Part shown: positions 41,860 to 51,607 of the stretch, in pieces
Layout of the letters: the number at the start of each line of letters is the position of its first letter
Numbering within the stretch: position 1 is the stretch's first letter
DNA from: Mesorhizobium sp. ES1-4
Lineage (GTDB): Bacteria > Pseudomonadota > Alphaproteobacteria > Rhizobiales > Rhizobiaceae
DNA length: 64,000 nucleotides
Assembly: GCF_020164745.1 (NCBI RefSeq)
Contig: NZ_JAIUGV010000012.1
Span: 62,001 to 126,000 of the forward strand
Reading direction: 5' to 3'
The notes under the pieces: model-generated
Databases searched by the model: none
What the model saw: the letters and a program-made list of their open reading frames with translations, nothing else
Told to the model about the DNA's origin: nothing
Made by a program: the position numbers and the translations under genes

Positions 41860-42870
41860 ATGAAATATAAACGGTCCACCCTGCTCGGCGCGCCTTTGCT
41901 CGGCATCACTCTGCTCGCCGCCGGCGCCGCCCTGGCCGGGGACTTCACCGTCAAGGCGGTCACAGTCACCGAGATGAAGGCCGTCTATGGCCAGGTCGAA
42001 AGCCGTACGATCGTGGCTGCCCGCGCGCGGATTTCCGGGACCATTTCAGATGTAAGGGTGACGGAGGGCGCCGAGGTTAGGAAAGGCGACGTGATCGCCA
42101 CCGTGGTCGACGACAAGATCGTGCTGCAACTGCACGCCGCCGACGCCAAGATCGCCACTCTCACCGCACAATTGGAGAATGCCCGCACGGAACTTCAGCG
42201 GGCCCAGGATCTGCTCGCCAAAGGGGCCGCGACTCAAAGCCGTGTTGACGCTGCGCGGCTCCAGTTCGACGTCGTCACCAATCAGCTTGCCGCCGCCGCC
42301 GCCGACAAGGCGGTGATAGAGCAAGGCGCCAGGGAAGGCGACACGCTGGCGCCGGCGGACGGCCGGGTGCTGACGGTTCCCGTGACGGCCGGTTCGGTGA
42401 TCATGGCGGGCGAGCCGGTCGCCCGGATCGCATCGGGGCAATACTATTTGCGCCTGTCGCTGCCCGAACGACACGCGACGGAAATCGCCGAAGGCGCGGC
42501 GGTCGATATCGGCGAACGCGGCACCGGCGCGGATGGCGGCTTCGTCAAGGCAAAGGTGGGCCGCATCGCCAAAGTGTATCCCGAGATCGAAAACGGCCGT
42601 GTCATCGCCGATGTCGAGGTTGCCGACGTCGGCACCTATTTCGTCAACGAACGCACGCTCGTCTCGATTCCCATCGCCAAACGCAGCATGCTTGGCGTGC
42701 CGCCTCAGGCAGTCAGGACGGTGCATGGCATCGATTACGTCACCGTCGACACAAACGACGGACCGCTCGACGTCGCCGTGGTGCTTGGCGAACAGTATGC
42801 GGATGGTGGCCAGCCGCGCATCGAGGTGCTGAGCGGTCTCGCCGACGGCGACAGGATCGTCCTGCCATGA
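41860..42870 (+). CDS. RND efflux periplasmic adaptor (membrane fusion protein)
   Basis: A 336-aa HlyD/AcrA-type adaptor with a signal peptide ending AAGAALAG. The lipoyl halves (RISGTISDVRVTEGAEVRKGDVIA and GDTLAPADGRVLTVPVTAGS) flank a coiled-coil hairpin (AKIATLTAQLENARTELQRAQ). Beta-barrel and membrane-proximal parts follow. Its stop overlaps the start of the RND pump by ATGA. No outer-membrane channel gene is present, so a TolC from elsewhere must be used. Confidence 0.9.
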   Translation: MKYKRSTLLGAPLLGITLLAAGAALAGDFTVKAVTVTEMKAVYGQVESRTIVAARARISGTISDVRVTEGAEVRKGDVIATVVDDKIVLQLHAADAKIATLTAQLENARTELQRAQDLLAKGAATQSRVDAARLQFDVVTNQLAAAAADKAVIEQGAREGDTLAPADGRVLTVPVTAGSVIMAGEPVARIASGQYYLRLSLPERHATEIAEGAAVDIGERGTGADGGFVKAKVGRIAKVYPEIENGRVIADVEVADVGTYFVNERTLVSIPIAKRSMLGVPPQAVRTVHGIDYVTVDTNDGPLDVAVVLGEQYADGGQPRIEVLSGLADGDRIVLP

Positions 42871-45800
42871 AACTGGGCATCGCCGGCGGACTGACCCGCG
42901 CCTTCATCGCGTCGCCGCTGACGCCGCTTTTCCTGCTGGCGGCGCTGGCGCTCGGTCTCGTGGCCCTCGTCACGCTGCCGCGCGAGGAGGAGCCGCAGAT
43001 TTCGGTGCCGATGGTCGATTTGCATGTCTCGGCCAACGGGCTGAGGGCGGAGGACGCCGTCAAGCTGGTGACCGAGCCCCTGGAGACGATGGTCAAGAGC
43101 ATCGACGGGGTCGAACACGTCTATTCGCAGACGAGCGACGACGGTGCCCTGGTGACAGCCCGCTTCAAGGTCGGCACCAGCTCCGACGCGGCCGTCCTGC
43201 GGGTGCATGCCAAGGTGCGTGCCAACATGGACAAGATACCGGTCGGGATCCCCGAGCCGCTGATCGTCGGGCGCGGCATAGACGACGTCGCCATCGTGGT
43301 CGTGACACTGACGCCCACGCCCAAGGCGGTCAGCCGCTATTCCTCCGCTGACCTGACACGCCTCGCCAAGGAGTTGCAGGTGGAGGTCGCCAAGCTGCCG
43401 GATATCGGGCTGACCTACATCGTCGGCGAGCAGCCAGAGGAGATCCAGGTCGAGCCGAATCCTGAAAACCTCTCCCTCTACGGCATCACGCTGCAGCAAC
43501 TCACCGCCAAGATCGCCGGCGCCAACCGCTCGTTCCAGATCGGCACGGTGCGCGACGACGGCGAGCAGCGCGTGCTGGTGGCCGGCCAGACGCTGCAGGC
43601 GCTGTCCGATATCGGCAATCTCCTGCTGACAGCCCGCGACGGCCGACCGGTCTATGTGCGCGACGTCGCCCGCATCGTGCTTGCGACCTCACCGGCCGAG
43701 AACCGGGTGATGAACATCGCCAAGTCGGACAAGGGCCTGGACAGGGCCGCTGCGGTCTCGCTGGCGATCGCCAAGCGGCCGGGCACCAATGCCGTCGTCA
43801 TCGCCGAGGCCGTCGTCCAGAGGCTGGAGCAGGTGCGCGGCGAAATCTTCCCCAAGGACGTCCAGATGCTCGTCACGCGCGACTATGGCGAGACGGCGAA
43901 CGAGAAGGCCAACGAGTTGCTCTTCCATCTCGGTCTGGCGACGATCTCCATCGTCGCGCTCGTGGCCATCGCCATCGGCTGGCGCGAGGCGCTGGTGGTG
44001 GCCGTGGTCATCCCGACGACGATACTGCTCACGCTTTTCGCCTCGCGCATCATGGGCTACACGCTGAACCGGGTCAGCCTGTTCGCGCTGATCTTCTCGA
44101 TCGGCATCCTCGTCGACGACGCCATCGTGGTCATAGAGAACATCGCCCGCCACTGGGCGATGGACGATGGCCGCTCGCGCAGTCAGGCGGCGATCGACGC
44201 GGTCGCCGAGGTCGGCAACCCGACCATCGTGGCAACGCTGACCGTGGTGGCGGCACTGCTGCCGATGCTGTTCGTGTCGGGCATGATGGGCCCCTATATG
44301 AGCCCTATCCCCGCCAACGCTTCGGCGGCGATGCTGTTCTCCTTCTTCGTCGCCGTGATGCTGACGCCATGGCTGATGATGAGGTTCGGCAAGAAAAGCC
44401 ATGCCGCCGCGCGCGCGCATGGAGCCGCCGGCCATGGCGGCGCGCTCGGGCGCGCCTACGTCGCCGTTGCCCGGCCGATTCTGAAGACGCGCGCGCGTTC
44501 CTGGACTTTTCTCCTGCTGGTCGGCGTGGCGACGATCGCCTCGATGGCGCTGATCTACACCAAGCACGTCACGGTCAAGCTTCTGCCATTCGACAACAAG
44601 AACGAGTTGCAAGTGGTGGCGGATTTGCCAAAGGGTGCGTCGGTCGAGGACACCAACCGGCTGCTTCAGGCCGTTGTCGACCGCCTCGCCGGCATGCCCG
44701 AGGTGGTCTCCTTCCAGACCTATGCGGGCACGGCGGCGCCGTTCAATTTCAACGGCCTGGTGCGCCACTACTATCTGCGTTCCGATCCGCAGCAGGGCGA
44801 CGTGGCGGTCAATCTGCTGGGCAAGAGCGAACGCGGCCGCGAAAGCCATGCCATTGCGCTCGACATGCGTGAGCGGCTGAAGGGCATCGCCATGCCGGCC
44901 GGGACAGTTCTCAAGGTGGTCGAGCCGCCGCCTGGCCCGCCGGTGCTGGGAACGCTGCTGGCCGAAATCTACGGCCCGGACGCCGAAACCCGTCGCGCCG
45001 TGGCGCAGAAGGTGCGCGAGACCTTCACCAACATCCCCTTCATCGTCGATGTCGACGACAGCTTCCACAACCAGCCGCAACGCGTGCGGCTGTCGATCGA
45101 CCAGGACAGTCTCGAATACTACAAGGTCGAGCAGTCCGACGTATACGACACTCTAAGCTCTCTCTATGGCGGCAGCACGGTCGGCTATTCGCATCGCGGC
45201 GGCGGCCGCCAGCCGATCCCGATCCGCGTGGCGCTGTCGAAGAGCGGCAGCGTCGTCGACCAGCGCGCGCTGGCCACACCTGTCGCCGCCAACGCGCTGC
45301 CCGGCGCCCGCGATGTGGTCGAGCTCGGCGACGTGGTGCGCGTCAGCCGCGAGCCGGCCTCCTACCCAATCTTCCGCCACAACGGGCGGCCGGCCGAAAT
45401 GGTCATGGGCGAGCTGGCTGGCGAGTTCGAGGCGCCGATTTACGGCATGCTCGCCGTCGACGACGCCATCGCAAAGGCCGATTGGGGCAATTTGCCAAAG
45501 CCGGCAATCGCCCTGCACGGCCAGCCCGACGATGAATCCAGGCCGACACTTCTGTGGGACGGCGAATGGGAGGTGACCTGGGTGACGTTCCGGGACATGG
45601 GGGCTGCCTTCATGGTCGCGATCCTCGGCATCTATATCCTCGTCGTCGCGCAGTTCGGCTCGTTTCGCCTGCCATTGGTCATCCTGACGCCGATCCCGTT
45701 GACCCTGATCGGCATCATGGTCGGCCACTGGGCCTTCGGCGCGCCGTTCTCGGCCACGTCGATGATCGGCTTCATCGCGCTGGCCGGCATCATCGTGCGC

Positions 45801-46076
45801 AACTCGATCCTGCTGGTGGATTTCATCCGCCATTCCAGCGGAACCGGCCGGCCACTGGTTGATATCCTGCTGGAGGCCGGCGCCATTCGCTTCAAGCCGA
45901 TCCTGCTCACCGCGATCGCGGCGATGATCGGCGCCGCGGTGATCCTGACCGATCCTATCTTCCAGGGGCTGGCGATTTCGCTGCTGTTCGGCCTTGCCTC
46001 GTCCACGCTGCTGACAGTCCTCGTCATTCCCGCCATCTACGTGGCGTTGCGGAGCCAGAAGCAACCCGCGGGCTGA
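42867..46076 (+). CDS. RND-family efflux pump
   Basis: A 1069-aa inner-membrane transporter of the AcrB/HAE1 type with two repeats of membrane helices and large periplasmic loops. The helix-4 acidic pair is in GILVDDAIVVIENIARHW. The signature SFQTYAGTAAPFNF in the porter part is shared with a sub-branch often found beside sulfide or low-oxygen genes, but the exported substrate is unknown. It may remove compounds formed during sulfide or microaerobic stress; this is a guess from position only. Confidence 0.9.
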   Translation: MKLGIAGGLTRAFIASPLTPLFLLAALALGLVALVTLPREEEPQISVPMVDLHVSANGLRAEDAVKLVTEPLETMVKSIDGVEHVYSQTSDDGALVTARFKVGTSSDAAVLRVHAKVRANMDKIPVGIPEPLIVGRGIDDVAIVVVTLTPTPKAVSRYSSADLTRLAKELQVEVAKLPDIGLTYIVGEQPEEIQVEPNPENLSLYGITLQQLTAKIAGANRSFQIGTVRDDGEQRVLVAGQTLQALSDIGNLLLTARDGRPVYVRDVARIVLATSPAENRVMNIAKSDKGLDRAAAVSLAIAKRPGTNAVVIAEAVVQRLEQVRGEIFPKDVQMLVTRDYGETANEKANELLFHLGLATISIVALVAIAIGWREALVVAVVIPTTILLTLFASRIMGYTLNRVSLFALIFSIGILVDDAIVVIENIARHWAMDDGRSRSQAAIDAVAEVGNPTIVATLTVVAALLPMLFVSGMMGPYMSPIPANASAAMLFSFFVAVMLTPWLMMRFGKKSHAAARAHGAAGHGGALGRAYVAVARPILKTRARSWTFLLLVGVATIASMALIYTKHVTVKLLPFDNKNELQVVADLPKGASVEDTNRLLQAVVDRLAGMPEVVSFQTYAGTAAPFNFNGLVRHYYLRSDPQQGDVAVNLLGKSERGRESHAIALDMRERLKGIAMPAGTVLKVVEPPPGPPVLGTLLAEIYGPDAETRRAVAQKVRETFTNIPFIVDVDDSFHNQPQRVRLSIDQDSLEYYKVEQSDVYDTLSSLYGGSTVGYSHRGGGRQPIPIRVALSKSGSVVDQRALATPVAANALPGARDVVELGDVVRVSREPASYPIFRHNGRPAEMVMGELAGEFEAPIYGMLAVDDAIAKADWGNLPKPAIALHGQPDDESRPTLLWDGEWEVTWVTFRDMGAAFMVAILGIYILVVAQFGSFRLPLVILTPIPLTLIGIMVGHWAFGAPFSATSMIGFIALAGIIVRNSILLVDFIRHSSGTGRPLVDILLEAGAIRFKPILLTAIAAMIGAAVILTDPIFQGLAISLLFGLASSTLLTVLVIPAIYVALRSQKQPAG

Positions 46077-46484
46077 CCGCACGACGGTCGGAAATGCTCG
46101 GCTTGGCGATCCGCATGAGGTTTGGAGGCGCCGATAAAGCCCGTGGGCAACGCAAGGAAATCGATGCGGCTTCTCGTTATCCTCGGGGAGCCGAAGATCC
46201 TCTTCGACGAAACGCTTTGTCATTCCGTTCGGGCGCCATTTGCGCTGCATCAAAGCCACTTGCGGCCCGCGGCGTTAAAAATTGGAACCAGCAAACCGAG
46301 CTGGCGGTTTGAACACGGGAAGGGCCGCCTGGCGGCCAAGACCGCCGTGGTCACATAGCCGTCGGCGCGATGTGCGATGGTCGCAAGACCAACGGAAGCG
46401 GGAGCCAAATCGAACCTTGCCGGTTTCGATCCGATAGCTTGGGCCCTCAGGTCCGCCAATCTCGCGAAAGCAGAGGAATGGGAA
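46077..46484. other. Intergenic region upstream of xfp
   Basis: 408 bases without a credible gene; frames at 46094-46358 have no family features. It carries one FixK-type box (46240-46253). A spurious in-frame extension of xfp opens at 46377. Confidence 0.5.
46240..46253 (+). promoter_or_regulatory. FixK-type box upstream of xfp
   Basis: TTGCGCTGCATCAA fits the rhizobial FixK2 wording TTG(A/C)-N6-(T/G)CAA. It lies about 235 bases before the xfp start, so a leader of some 190 bases would follow. Confidence 0.5.
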
Positions 46485-48878
46485 ATGGACGAACTTTCGA
46501 GACCGTCGACCGATAGCAAGCGTTTGTCCGAACAAGAGCTGCGCGACATCGATGCCTATTGGCGCGCCGCGAACTATCTGACGATCGGGCAGATCTATCT
46601 GCTCGACAATCCGCTGTTGCGCGAGCCTCTGAGGCTCGATCACGTCAAGCCGCGGCTGCTTGGCCATTGGGGAACCTCGCCTGGCCTGAGCTTCATCTAT
46701 GCGCATCTGAACCGCGCGATCAGGCGGCGTGACATCGACGTCATCTATGTCTGCGGTCCCGGCCACGGCGGGCCTGCAATGGTGGCCAACACCTATCTCG
46801 AGGGCACCTACGGCGAGCTCAATCCAGATATCTCGCAGGACGAAAACGGCATGAAGAAGCTGTTTCGCCAGTTTTCTTTTCCAGGCGGCATCCCCAGCCA
46901 CGCGGCGCCGGATGTCCCCGGCTCGATCCACGAGGGAGGCGAATTGGGTTATTCCCTGTCCCATGCCTATGGCGCGGCATTCGACAACCCGGATCTGATC
47001 GTCGCCTGCGTGGTCGGCGACGGCGAGGCGGAAACCGGACCGCTTGCCACCGCCTGGCACTCCAACAAGTTCCTCAATCCGGCGCACGATGGCGCGGTGC
47101 TGCCGATCTTGCATCTCAATGGCTACAAGATCGCCAATCCGACCATTCTCGCGCGCATTCCCGAGGAGGAGTTGCGCACGTTGTTTGTCGGTTATGGTTA
47201 TGAGCCGCTGTTCGTCGAGGGCCACGAGCCTGCCTTGATGCACGAAAGGATGGCCGTGGTGCTCGACGATGCCCTGGACCGCATCAAGGCGATCCAGCAG
47301 GAAGCCCGCGGCAGCGGCGCGACGGCGCGGCAGCGGCCACGCTGGCCGATGATCGTGCTGCGCAGCCCAAAGGGCTGGACCGGTCCCAAGGAGGTCGATG
47401 GGCTTAAGACCGAGGGCTTCTGGCGGTCGCATCAGGTTCCGCTTTCCGGTCTTGCCGAAAATCCGGCGCACCTGAAGATGCTGGAGGAGTGGATGCGCAG
47501 CTATCGGCCCGAGGAGTTGTTCGACGCGGTGGGTGCGCCAGCGGCCGCGATCCGCGCCACCGCTCCGGAGGGCTTGCGGCGCATGAGCGCCAATCCGCAT
47601 GCCAATGGCGGCCTGCTGCGCCGCTCGCTCGATCTGCCAGGCCGGCATCAGCACGCGATCGCGGTCGAGCGGCCGGGAGCGGTCAAGACCGAGTCGACAC
47701 GTGTCATGGGTCAGTTCCTGCGTGACGTGATGGCACTCAACCAGGGCGCCAGGAATTTCCGCATCGTCGGCCCTGACGAGACGGCGTCAAACCGGCTTCA
47801 GGATGTGTTCGATGTCACCGAGCGCGTCTGGATGGAAGAGATCCTTCCCGAGGACGTCCATCTCGGCCGAGACGGCAGGGTGATCGAGATCCTGTCGGAG
47901 CATACCTGCCAGGGGTGGCTGGAGGGCTATCTTCTGACCGGTCGGCATGGCTTTTTCTCCTGCTACGAGGCCTTCACGCACATCATCGATTCCATGTTCA
48001 ACCAGCATGCGAAATGGCTCGATGCCAGCCGCAAGCTGCCCTGGCGCCGGCCGGTATCGTCGCTGAATTACCTGTTGTCGAGCCATGTCTGGCACCAGGA
48101 GCACAATGGCTTCAGCCATCAGGATCCGGGCTTCATCGACGTGGCCCTGAACAAGAAGGCCGATGTCGTGCGTGTCTACCTGCCGCCGGATGCCAACAGC
48201 CTTCTGTGCGTGACCGACCATGTGCTGCGGACGTGGAACCGTATCAACGTCATCGTCGCCGGCAAGGCGCCATGCTGGCAGTGGCTGGCGATGGAAGATG
48301 CGATCGTTCATTGCGATGCCGGCATCGGCATCTGGGACTGGGCGTCGACCGACCATGGCGCCGAGCCGGACCTGGTGATGGCCTGCGCCGGTGACGTGCC
48401 CACGCTTGAGACGCTCGCCGCCGTCCAGATCCTCAAACAATACATTCCAGACCTGAAGATCAGGGTGGTCAACATTGTCGACCTGATGACGCTGCAGCCC
48501 AAGGAACATCATCCACACGGCCTGTCGGACCGCGACTTCGACGCGCTGTTCAGCAGGGACAAGCCGGTGATCTTCGCCTACCACGGCTATCCGTGGACCA
48601 TCCATCGCCTGACCTACCGGCGAACCAACCACCAGAACATTCATGTGCGCGGCTACAATGAAGAAGGCACGACCACCACGCCCTTCGACATGACCGTCCT
48701 GAATGGCCTTGACCGGTATCATCTCGTGCTGAGCGTGCTGGACCGTATCCCCGAACCAACGGGCGCCCATGTCGGGCTGAAACACGCGATGGAAGGCAAG
48801 CTGATCGAGCATCACGCCTATATCCGTGCCCATGGGCAGGACATGCCGGAAGTTCTCGGCTGGAAGTGGGAGCAATAG
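46485..48878 (+). CDS. xfp: Xylulose-5-phosphate/fructose-6-phosphate phosphoketolase
   Basis: A 797-aa thiamine-diphosphate enzyme that splits xylulose-5-P or fructose-6-P with phosphate to give acetyl-phosphate. LGHWGTSPGLSFIYAHLNR and GPGHGGPAMVANTYLEG are phosphoketolase signatures, and VVGDGEAETGPLATAWHSNKF is the TPP-binding motif. Length is typical. I chose ATG 46485 (MDELSRPST) after AGAGGAATGGGAA. ackA follows 65 bases later, so acetyl-phosphate goes directly to ATP plus acetate. Confidence 0.95.
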   Translation: MDELSRPSTDSKRLSEQELRDIDAYWRAANYLTIGQIYLLDNPLLREPLRLDHVKPRLLGHWGTSPGLSFIYAHLNRAIRRRDIDVIYVCGPGHGGPAMVANTYLEGTYGELNPDISQDENGMKKLFRQFSFPGGIPSHAAPDVPGSIHEGGELGYSLSHAYGAAFDNPDLIVACVVGDGEAETGPLATAWHSNKFLNPAHDGAVLPILHLNGYKIANPTILARIPEEELRTLFVGYGYEPLFVEGHEPALMHERMAVVLDDALDRIKAIQQEARGSGATARQRPRWPMIVLRSPKGWTGPKEVDGLKTEGFWRSHQVPLSGLAENPAHLKMLEEWMRSYRPEELFDAVGAPAAAIRATAPEGLRRMSANPHANGGLLRRSLDLPGRHQHAIAVERPGAVKTESTRVMGQFLRDVMALNQGARNFRIVGPDETASNRLQDVFDVTERVWMEEILPEDVHLGRDGRVIEILSEHTCQGWLEGYLLTGRHGFFSCYEAFTHIIDSMFNQHAKWLDASRKLPWRRPVSSLNYLLSSHVWHQEHNGFSHQDPGFIDVALNKKADVVRVYLPPDANSLLCVTDHVLRTWNRINVIVAGKAPCWQWLAMEDAIVHCDAGIGIWDWASTDHGAEPDLVMACAGDVPTLETLAAVQILKQYIPDLKIRVVNIVDLMTLQPKEHHPHGLSDRDFDALFSRDKPVIFAYHGYPWTIHRLTYRRTNHQNIHVRGYNEEGTTTTPFDMTVLNGLDRYHLVLSVLDRIPEPTGAHVGLKHAMEGKLIEHHAYIRAHGQDMPEVLGWKWEQ

Positions 48879-48943
48879 CCGATGGCACCCCAGTTGGCCC
48901 GCATCTACGCCGGTCGGCGGTTGGCATGGGCGTTCGATCGACC

Positions 48944-50110
48944 ATGAATGATGCAATCCTGGTCCTCAACGGCGGCTCATCGAGCCTGAAGTTCGCCGTC
49001 TTCGAGGCGCGCGAGGATCTTTCCCTGCTGTTGCGCGGCAGCGTCTCCTCTATCCGGCGAAACCCGCGCCTGCGCACCGAGGCCACCGCTGCCTCCCCTG
49101 AAGTCGACAGGAGCCTCGGCGGTGGGCCGATCGATATCGCCGGAGCCTTCTGCGCCGTGGCCTCGGTACTGGCTGAACGCGATCTTCTGGGGCATATCGG
49201 CAAGATCGGGCACCGGATCGTTCATGGTGGCCGGGACTTCGTCGAAGCGGTACGACTCGATGCCCGCACGCTGGCCGCCTTGCACAAGCTGGAGCCGCTG
49301 GCGCCCATCCATCAGGCCATCAATCTCGAGATCGTCGCGCTGGCGGCCGGGATGCTGCCGCAAGCCATCCAGGTCGGCTGCTTCGATACGGCGTTTCACA
49401 CTGCCCGGCCACCGCTTGCAAAAATTTACGGGCTGCCGCGTGAACTGTCCGAGCAGGGGATCGTTTCCTACGGCTTTCACGGACTTTCATACAGCCACAT
49501 CGCCGAAAAGCTTCGCACGCGCTACGGCGCCGGCGCCGGCGGTCGCGCCATCGTTGCCCATCTCGGCAGCGGAGCAAGCCTTTGCGCCATGCTGGCAGGG
49601 ACAAGCGTGGCCACAACCATGGGGTTCTCAACGCTCGACGGCCTTGTCATGAGCACCCGCTGCGGTGCACTGGATCCGGGCGTGATCCTGCACTTGCTGC
49701 AGGAGCGGAAGCTATCGAGCCAGGACCTGACCACCCTTCTCTACGAACGCTCGGGGCTGCTGGGCGTGTCCGGCATTTCGGGGGACATGCAAGCGCTGCT
49801 CGATGCGAAAGACCCTGCGGCCATTCAAGCCGTCGATCTTTTCATCTATCGTGTCGGCCGCGAGATCGGGTCACTTGCCGCCGCGCTCGGAGGGCTCGAT
49901 ACGCTGGTGTTCACCGCCGGGATTGGCGAACACGCGCCAGTGATCCGGCACAAGATCTGCAAAGCCGCCGAATGGCTCGGCCTGGCGCTTGATGAAGACT
50001 TGAGCCAAAGCGGCAAGGAACTGGTCAGCGCGCCAACGTCACGGGTCGATATTCTCGTCATTCCCGCCGACGAGGAACAGGCCGTGGCACGGGCACTGCT
50101 CGAATTCTAG
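48944..50110 (+). CDS. ackA: Acetate kinase
   Basis: A 388-aa kinase converting acetyl-phosphate and ADP to acetate and ATP. LVLNGGSSSLKFAVFE is the N-terminal signature, YGFHGLSYSHIAE and TMGFSTLDGLVMSTRCGALDPG are further conserved blocks, and VFTAGIGEHAP is the C-terminal one. ATG 48944 gives the family start; earlier in-frame codons reach 48866. Same operon as xfp. Confidence 0.94.
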   Translation: MNDAILVLNGGSSSLKFAVFEAREDLSLLLRGSVSSIRRNPRLRTEATAASPEVDRSLGGGPIDIAGAFCAVASVLAERDLLGHIGKIGHRIVHGGRDFVEAVRLDARTLAALHKLEPLAPIHQAINLEIVALAAGMLPQAIQVGCFDTAFHTARPPLAKIYGLPRELSEQGIVSYGFHGLSYSHIAEKLRTRYGAGAGGRAIVAHLGSGASLCAMLAGTSVATTMGFSTLDGLVMSTRCGALDPGVILHLLQERKLSSQDLTTLLYERSGLLGVSGISGDMQALLDAKDPAAIQAVDLFIYRVGREIGSLAAALGGLDTLVFTAGIGEHAPVIRHKICKAAEWLGLALDEDLSQSGKELVSAPTSRVDILVIPADEEQAVARALLEF

Positions 50111-50144
50111 GCTGCCTGGCCACGGCCGCAACGCGTGCCAATGT

Positions 50145-50660
50145 CTATTTCGGCAATCGAGCGCCCTGCTTGCGCCGCACCAGGACGAGCGTCGAATCAT
50201 CCGGATCCGTGGTGACGGAGAAGCCCATCTCGCGCTCGAGTTCGATCGCTGCGCGGTTTTCCCGGTTTTCGATGGACTCGATCGATTCCAGACCGAGCTC
50301 ATCGGCATGGCGCGCGATGTGGGCCAGCAATTCCCAGCTCACCCCCAAATGCTTGCGGTCGTCGCGAATGCACACCGCGACTTCACCACGACTGTCAGCG
50401 GGATCGCTGGCGAGCGTCGCTACCGCGATCAACATGCCGTCCGGAGCGAACGCCAGGAAATTATGGGTGTGCGCATCGTCGGAGCGGGTCATTGCAATCA
50501 GCCGTTCGTGAGAAACCTCGCGCACGGCGCCGAGAAAGCGGAAGCGCAGATCTTCAGGCGTCACATGGGTGAAGAACTCGGCCAATGCCGGCTCATCTTC
50601 AGGGCGCGCGCCGCGCACTTCAAAGCAGAATCCGGTGTGAGTGGTAAGGGTCTTGCTCAT
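50145..50660 (-). CDS. GNAT-family N-acetyltransferase
   Basis: A 171-aa GCN5-like acetyltransferase. EVAVCIRDDRKHLGVSWELLAHIARHA is the acetyl-CoA-binding motif A region (R..G variant), followed by ESIENRENRAAIELERE. It resembles the GNAT domain fused to acyl-CoA synthetases in protein-acetylating enzymes. With an acetyl-phosphate pathway next door and an acyl-CoA synthetase at the window end, a role in protein acetylation is possible. It lies downstream of the FixK-like gene on the same strand. Confidence 0.82.
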   Translation of the reverse strand: MSKTLTTHTGFCFEVRGARPEDEPALAEFFTHVTPEDLRFRFLGAVREVSHERLIAMTRSDDAHTHNFLAFAPDGMLIAVATLASDPADSRGEVAVCIRDDRKHLGVSWELLAHIARHADELGLESIESIENRENRAAIELEREMGFSVTTDPDDSTLVLVRRKQGARLPK

Positions 50661-50713
50661 CGTCGTCCGATCCTTGAGTGGTCTTTTGGCGTTATCGTCT
50701 GGCGGCGAGGGCC

Positions 50714-51352
50714 CTATTCGCCCATGTCCTGCAGGACGTCCCGCTTGAGGATTTCGAGGCTGCGCAGGCCGAGCAGGCGGATGACGCCCTTGTCCTTCAG
50801 GCGGGTGAAGACCCGCGACACCGTCTCGATGGTAAGGCCGAGATAATCGCCGATATCCATTCGCGACATCGGCAGATCGACCTGGCGCAAACCGCCCTGG
50901 CGTTCAGCCATGTCGACGAGGAACGCAGCCACGCGCTCCAGGGCATTCTGGCGGCCGAGGACCAGCAGGTGTTCCTGAGCCCTGATCATCCCCTTGAGCG
51001 CCAGCGGCAACAACTGCCGGGACATGTCCGCGGCAGGGGCGATCCGCAAGACGCGGACACCGGTCGCGTTGATCGCCTCGGCGAAGAAATGATGCATCGC
51101 GTCAGCCTCGAAGCCGAATGTTTCGCCAGCCATATGAAAGGCGCTGATCTGGCGGCGGCCGTCAGCCAGCAGGCGATATACGCGCACGGCGCCGAATTCG
51201 ACCTGGTAAAGCGGTCCGGCCTTTTCACCCTGGGCATAGATTTCCGTACCGGCCGGGAAGAAGCTGACCGGCTGTAAATGTGCGCCATCCAGAACCGGAG
51301 ACGCGCCGTGCTGCGTTGGCAGTTCGATGTTGGCGATCTGTTGAGCTGACAT
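50714..51352 (-). CDS. Crp/Fnr-family regulator, FixK type
   Basis: A 212-aa regulator with an N-terminal cyclic-nucleotide-type beta-barrel and a C-terminal helix-turn-helix MSRMDIGDYLGLTIETVSRVFTRL. The E-x2-SR in the recognition helix is that of FNR/FixK proteins, which read TTGA-N6-TCAA. It has no Cys at all, so it cannot carry the FNR iron-sulfur cluster; like FixK it probably depends on an upstream sensor such as FixLJ. Eleven further boxes in the window make it the local master regulator candidate. The GNAT gene is downstream. Confidence 0.85.
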   Translation of the reverse strand: MSAQQIANIELPTQHGASPVLDGAHLQPVSFFPAGTEIYAQGEKAGPLYQVEFGAVRVYRLLADGRRQISAFHMAGETFGFEADAMHHFFAEAINATGVRVLRIAPAADMSRQLLPLALKGMIRAQEHLLVLGRQNALERVAAFLVDMAERQGGLRQVDLPMSRMDIGDYLGLTIETVSRVFTRLKDKGVIRLLGLRSLEILKRDVLQDMGE

Positions 51353-51366
51353 GGCTGTGTTCCCGG

Positions 51367-51380
51367 TTGATCCGTGACAA
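51367..51380 (-). promoter_or_regulatory. Possible FixK auto-regulatory box
   Basis: TTGATCCGTGACAA has one good half-site and one weak one, 15 bases before the FixK-like start, where binding would repress. Confidence 0.35.
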
Positions 51381-51607
51381 CAGCAATCGCGCGAATTCGA
51401 GCCCGCCGAAATTCGGTTATGTCCCTAAGGACAACTACCTATGGCAGCTGACGGCACCAAAGCGGGATAGTAGCCCCGAGGCGCCCGGAATCGAGCAGAT
51501 GTAGATTGGACGCATGACAAGCGATTTCGCGGCCTGGCCGCAAGCAGGGCGGGGGGGTCCGGGGCGGCACCATGGCCGCCGCTTAGCGCCGACGGCGCCG
51601 AGGACGA

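Noticed and set aside
43689..45080. 463-codon minus-strand frame inside the RND pump gene
   Set aside because: His/Asp/Arg-rich shadow of an unmistakable RND transporter.
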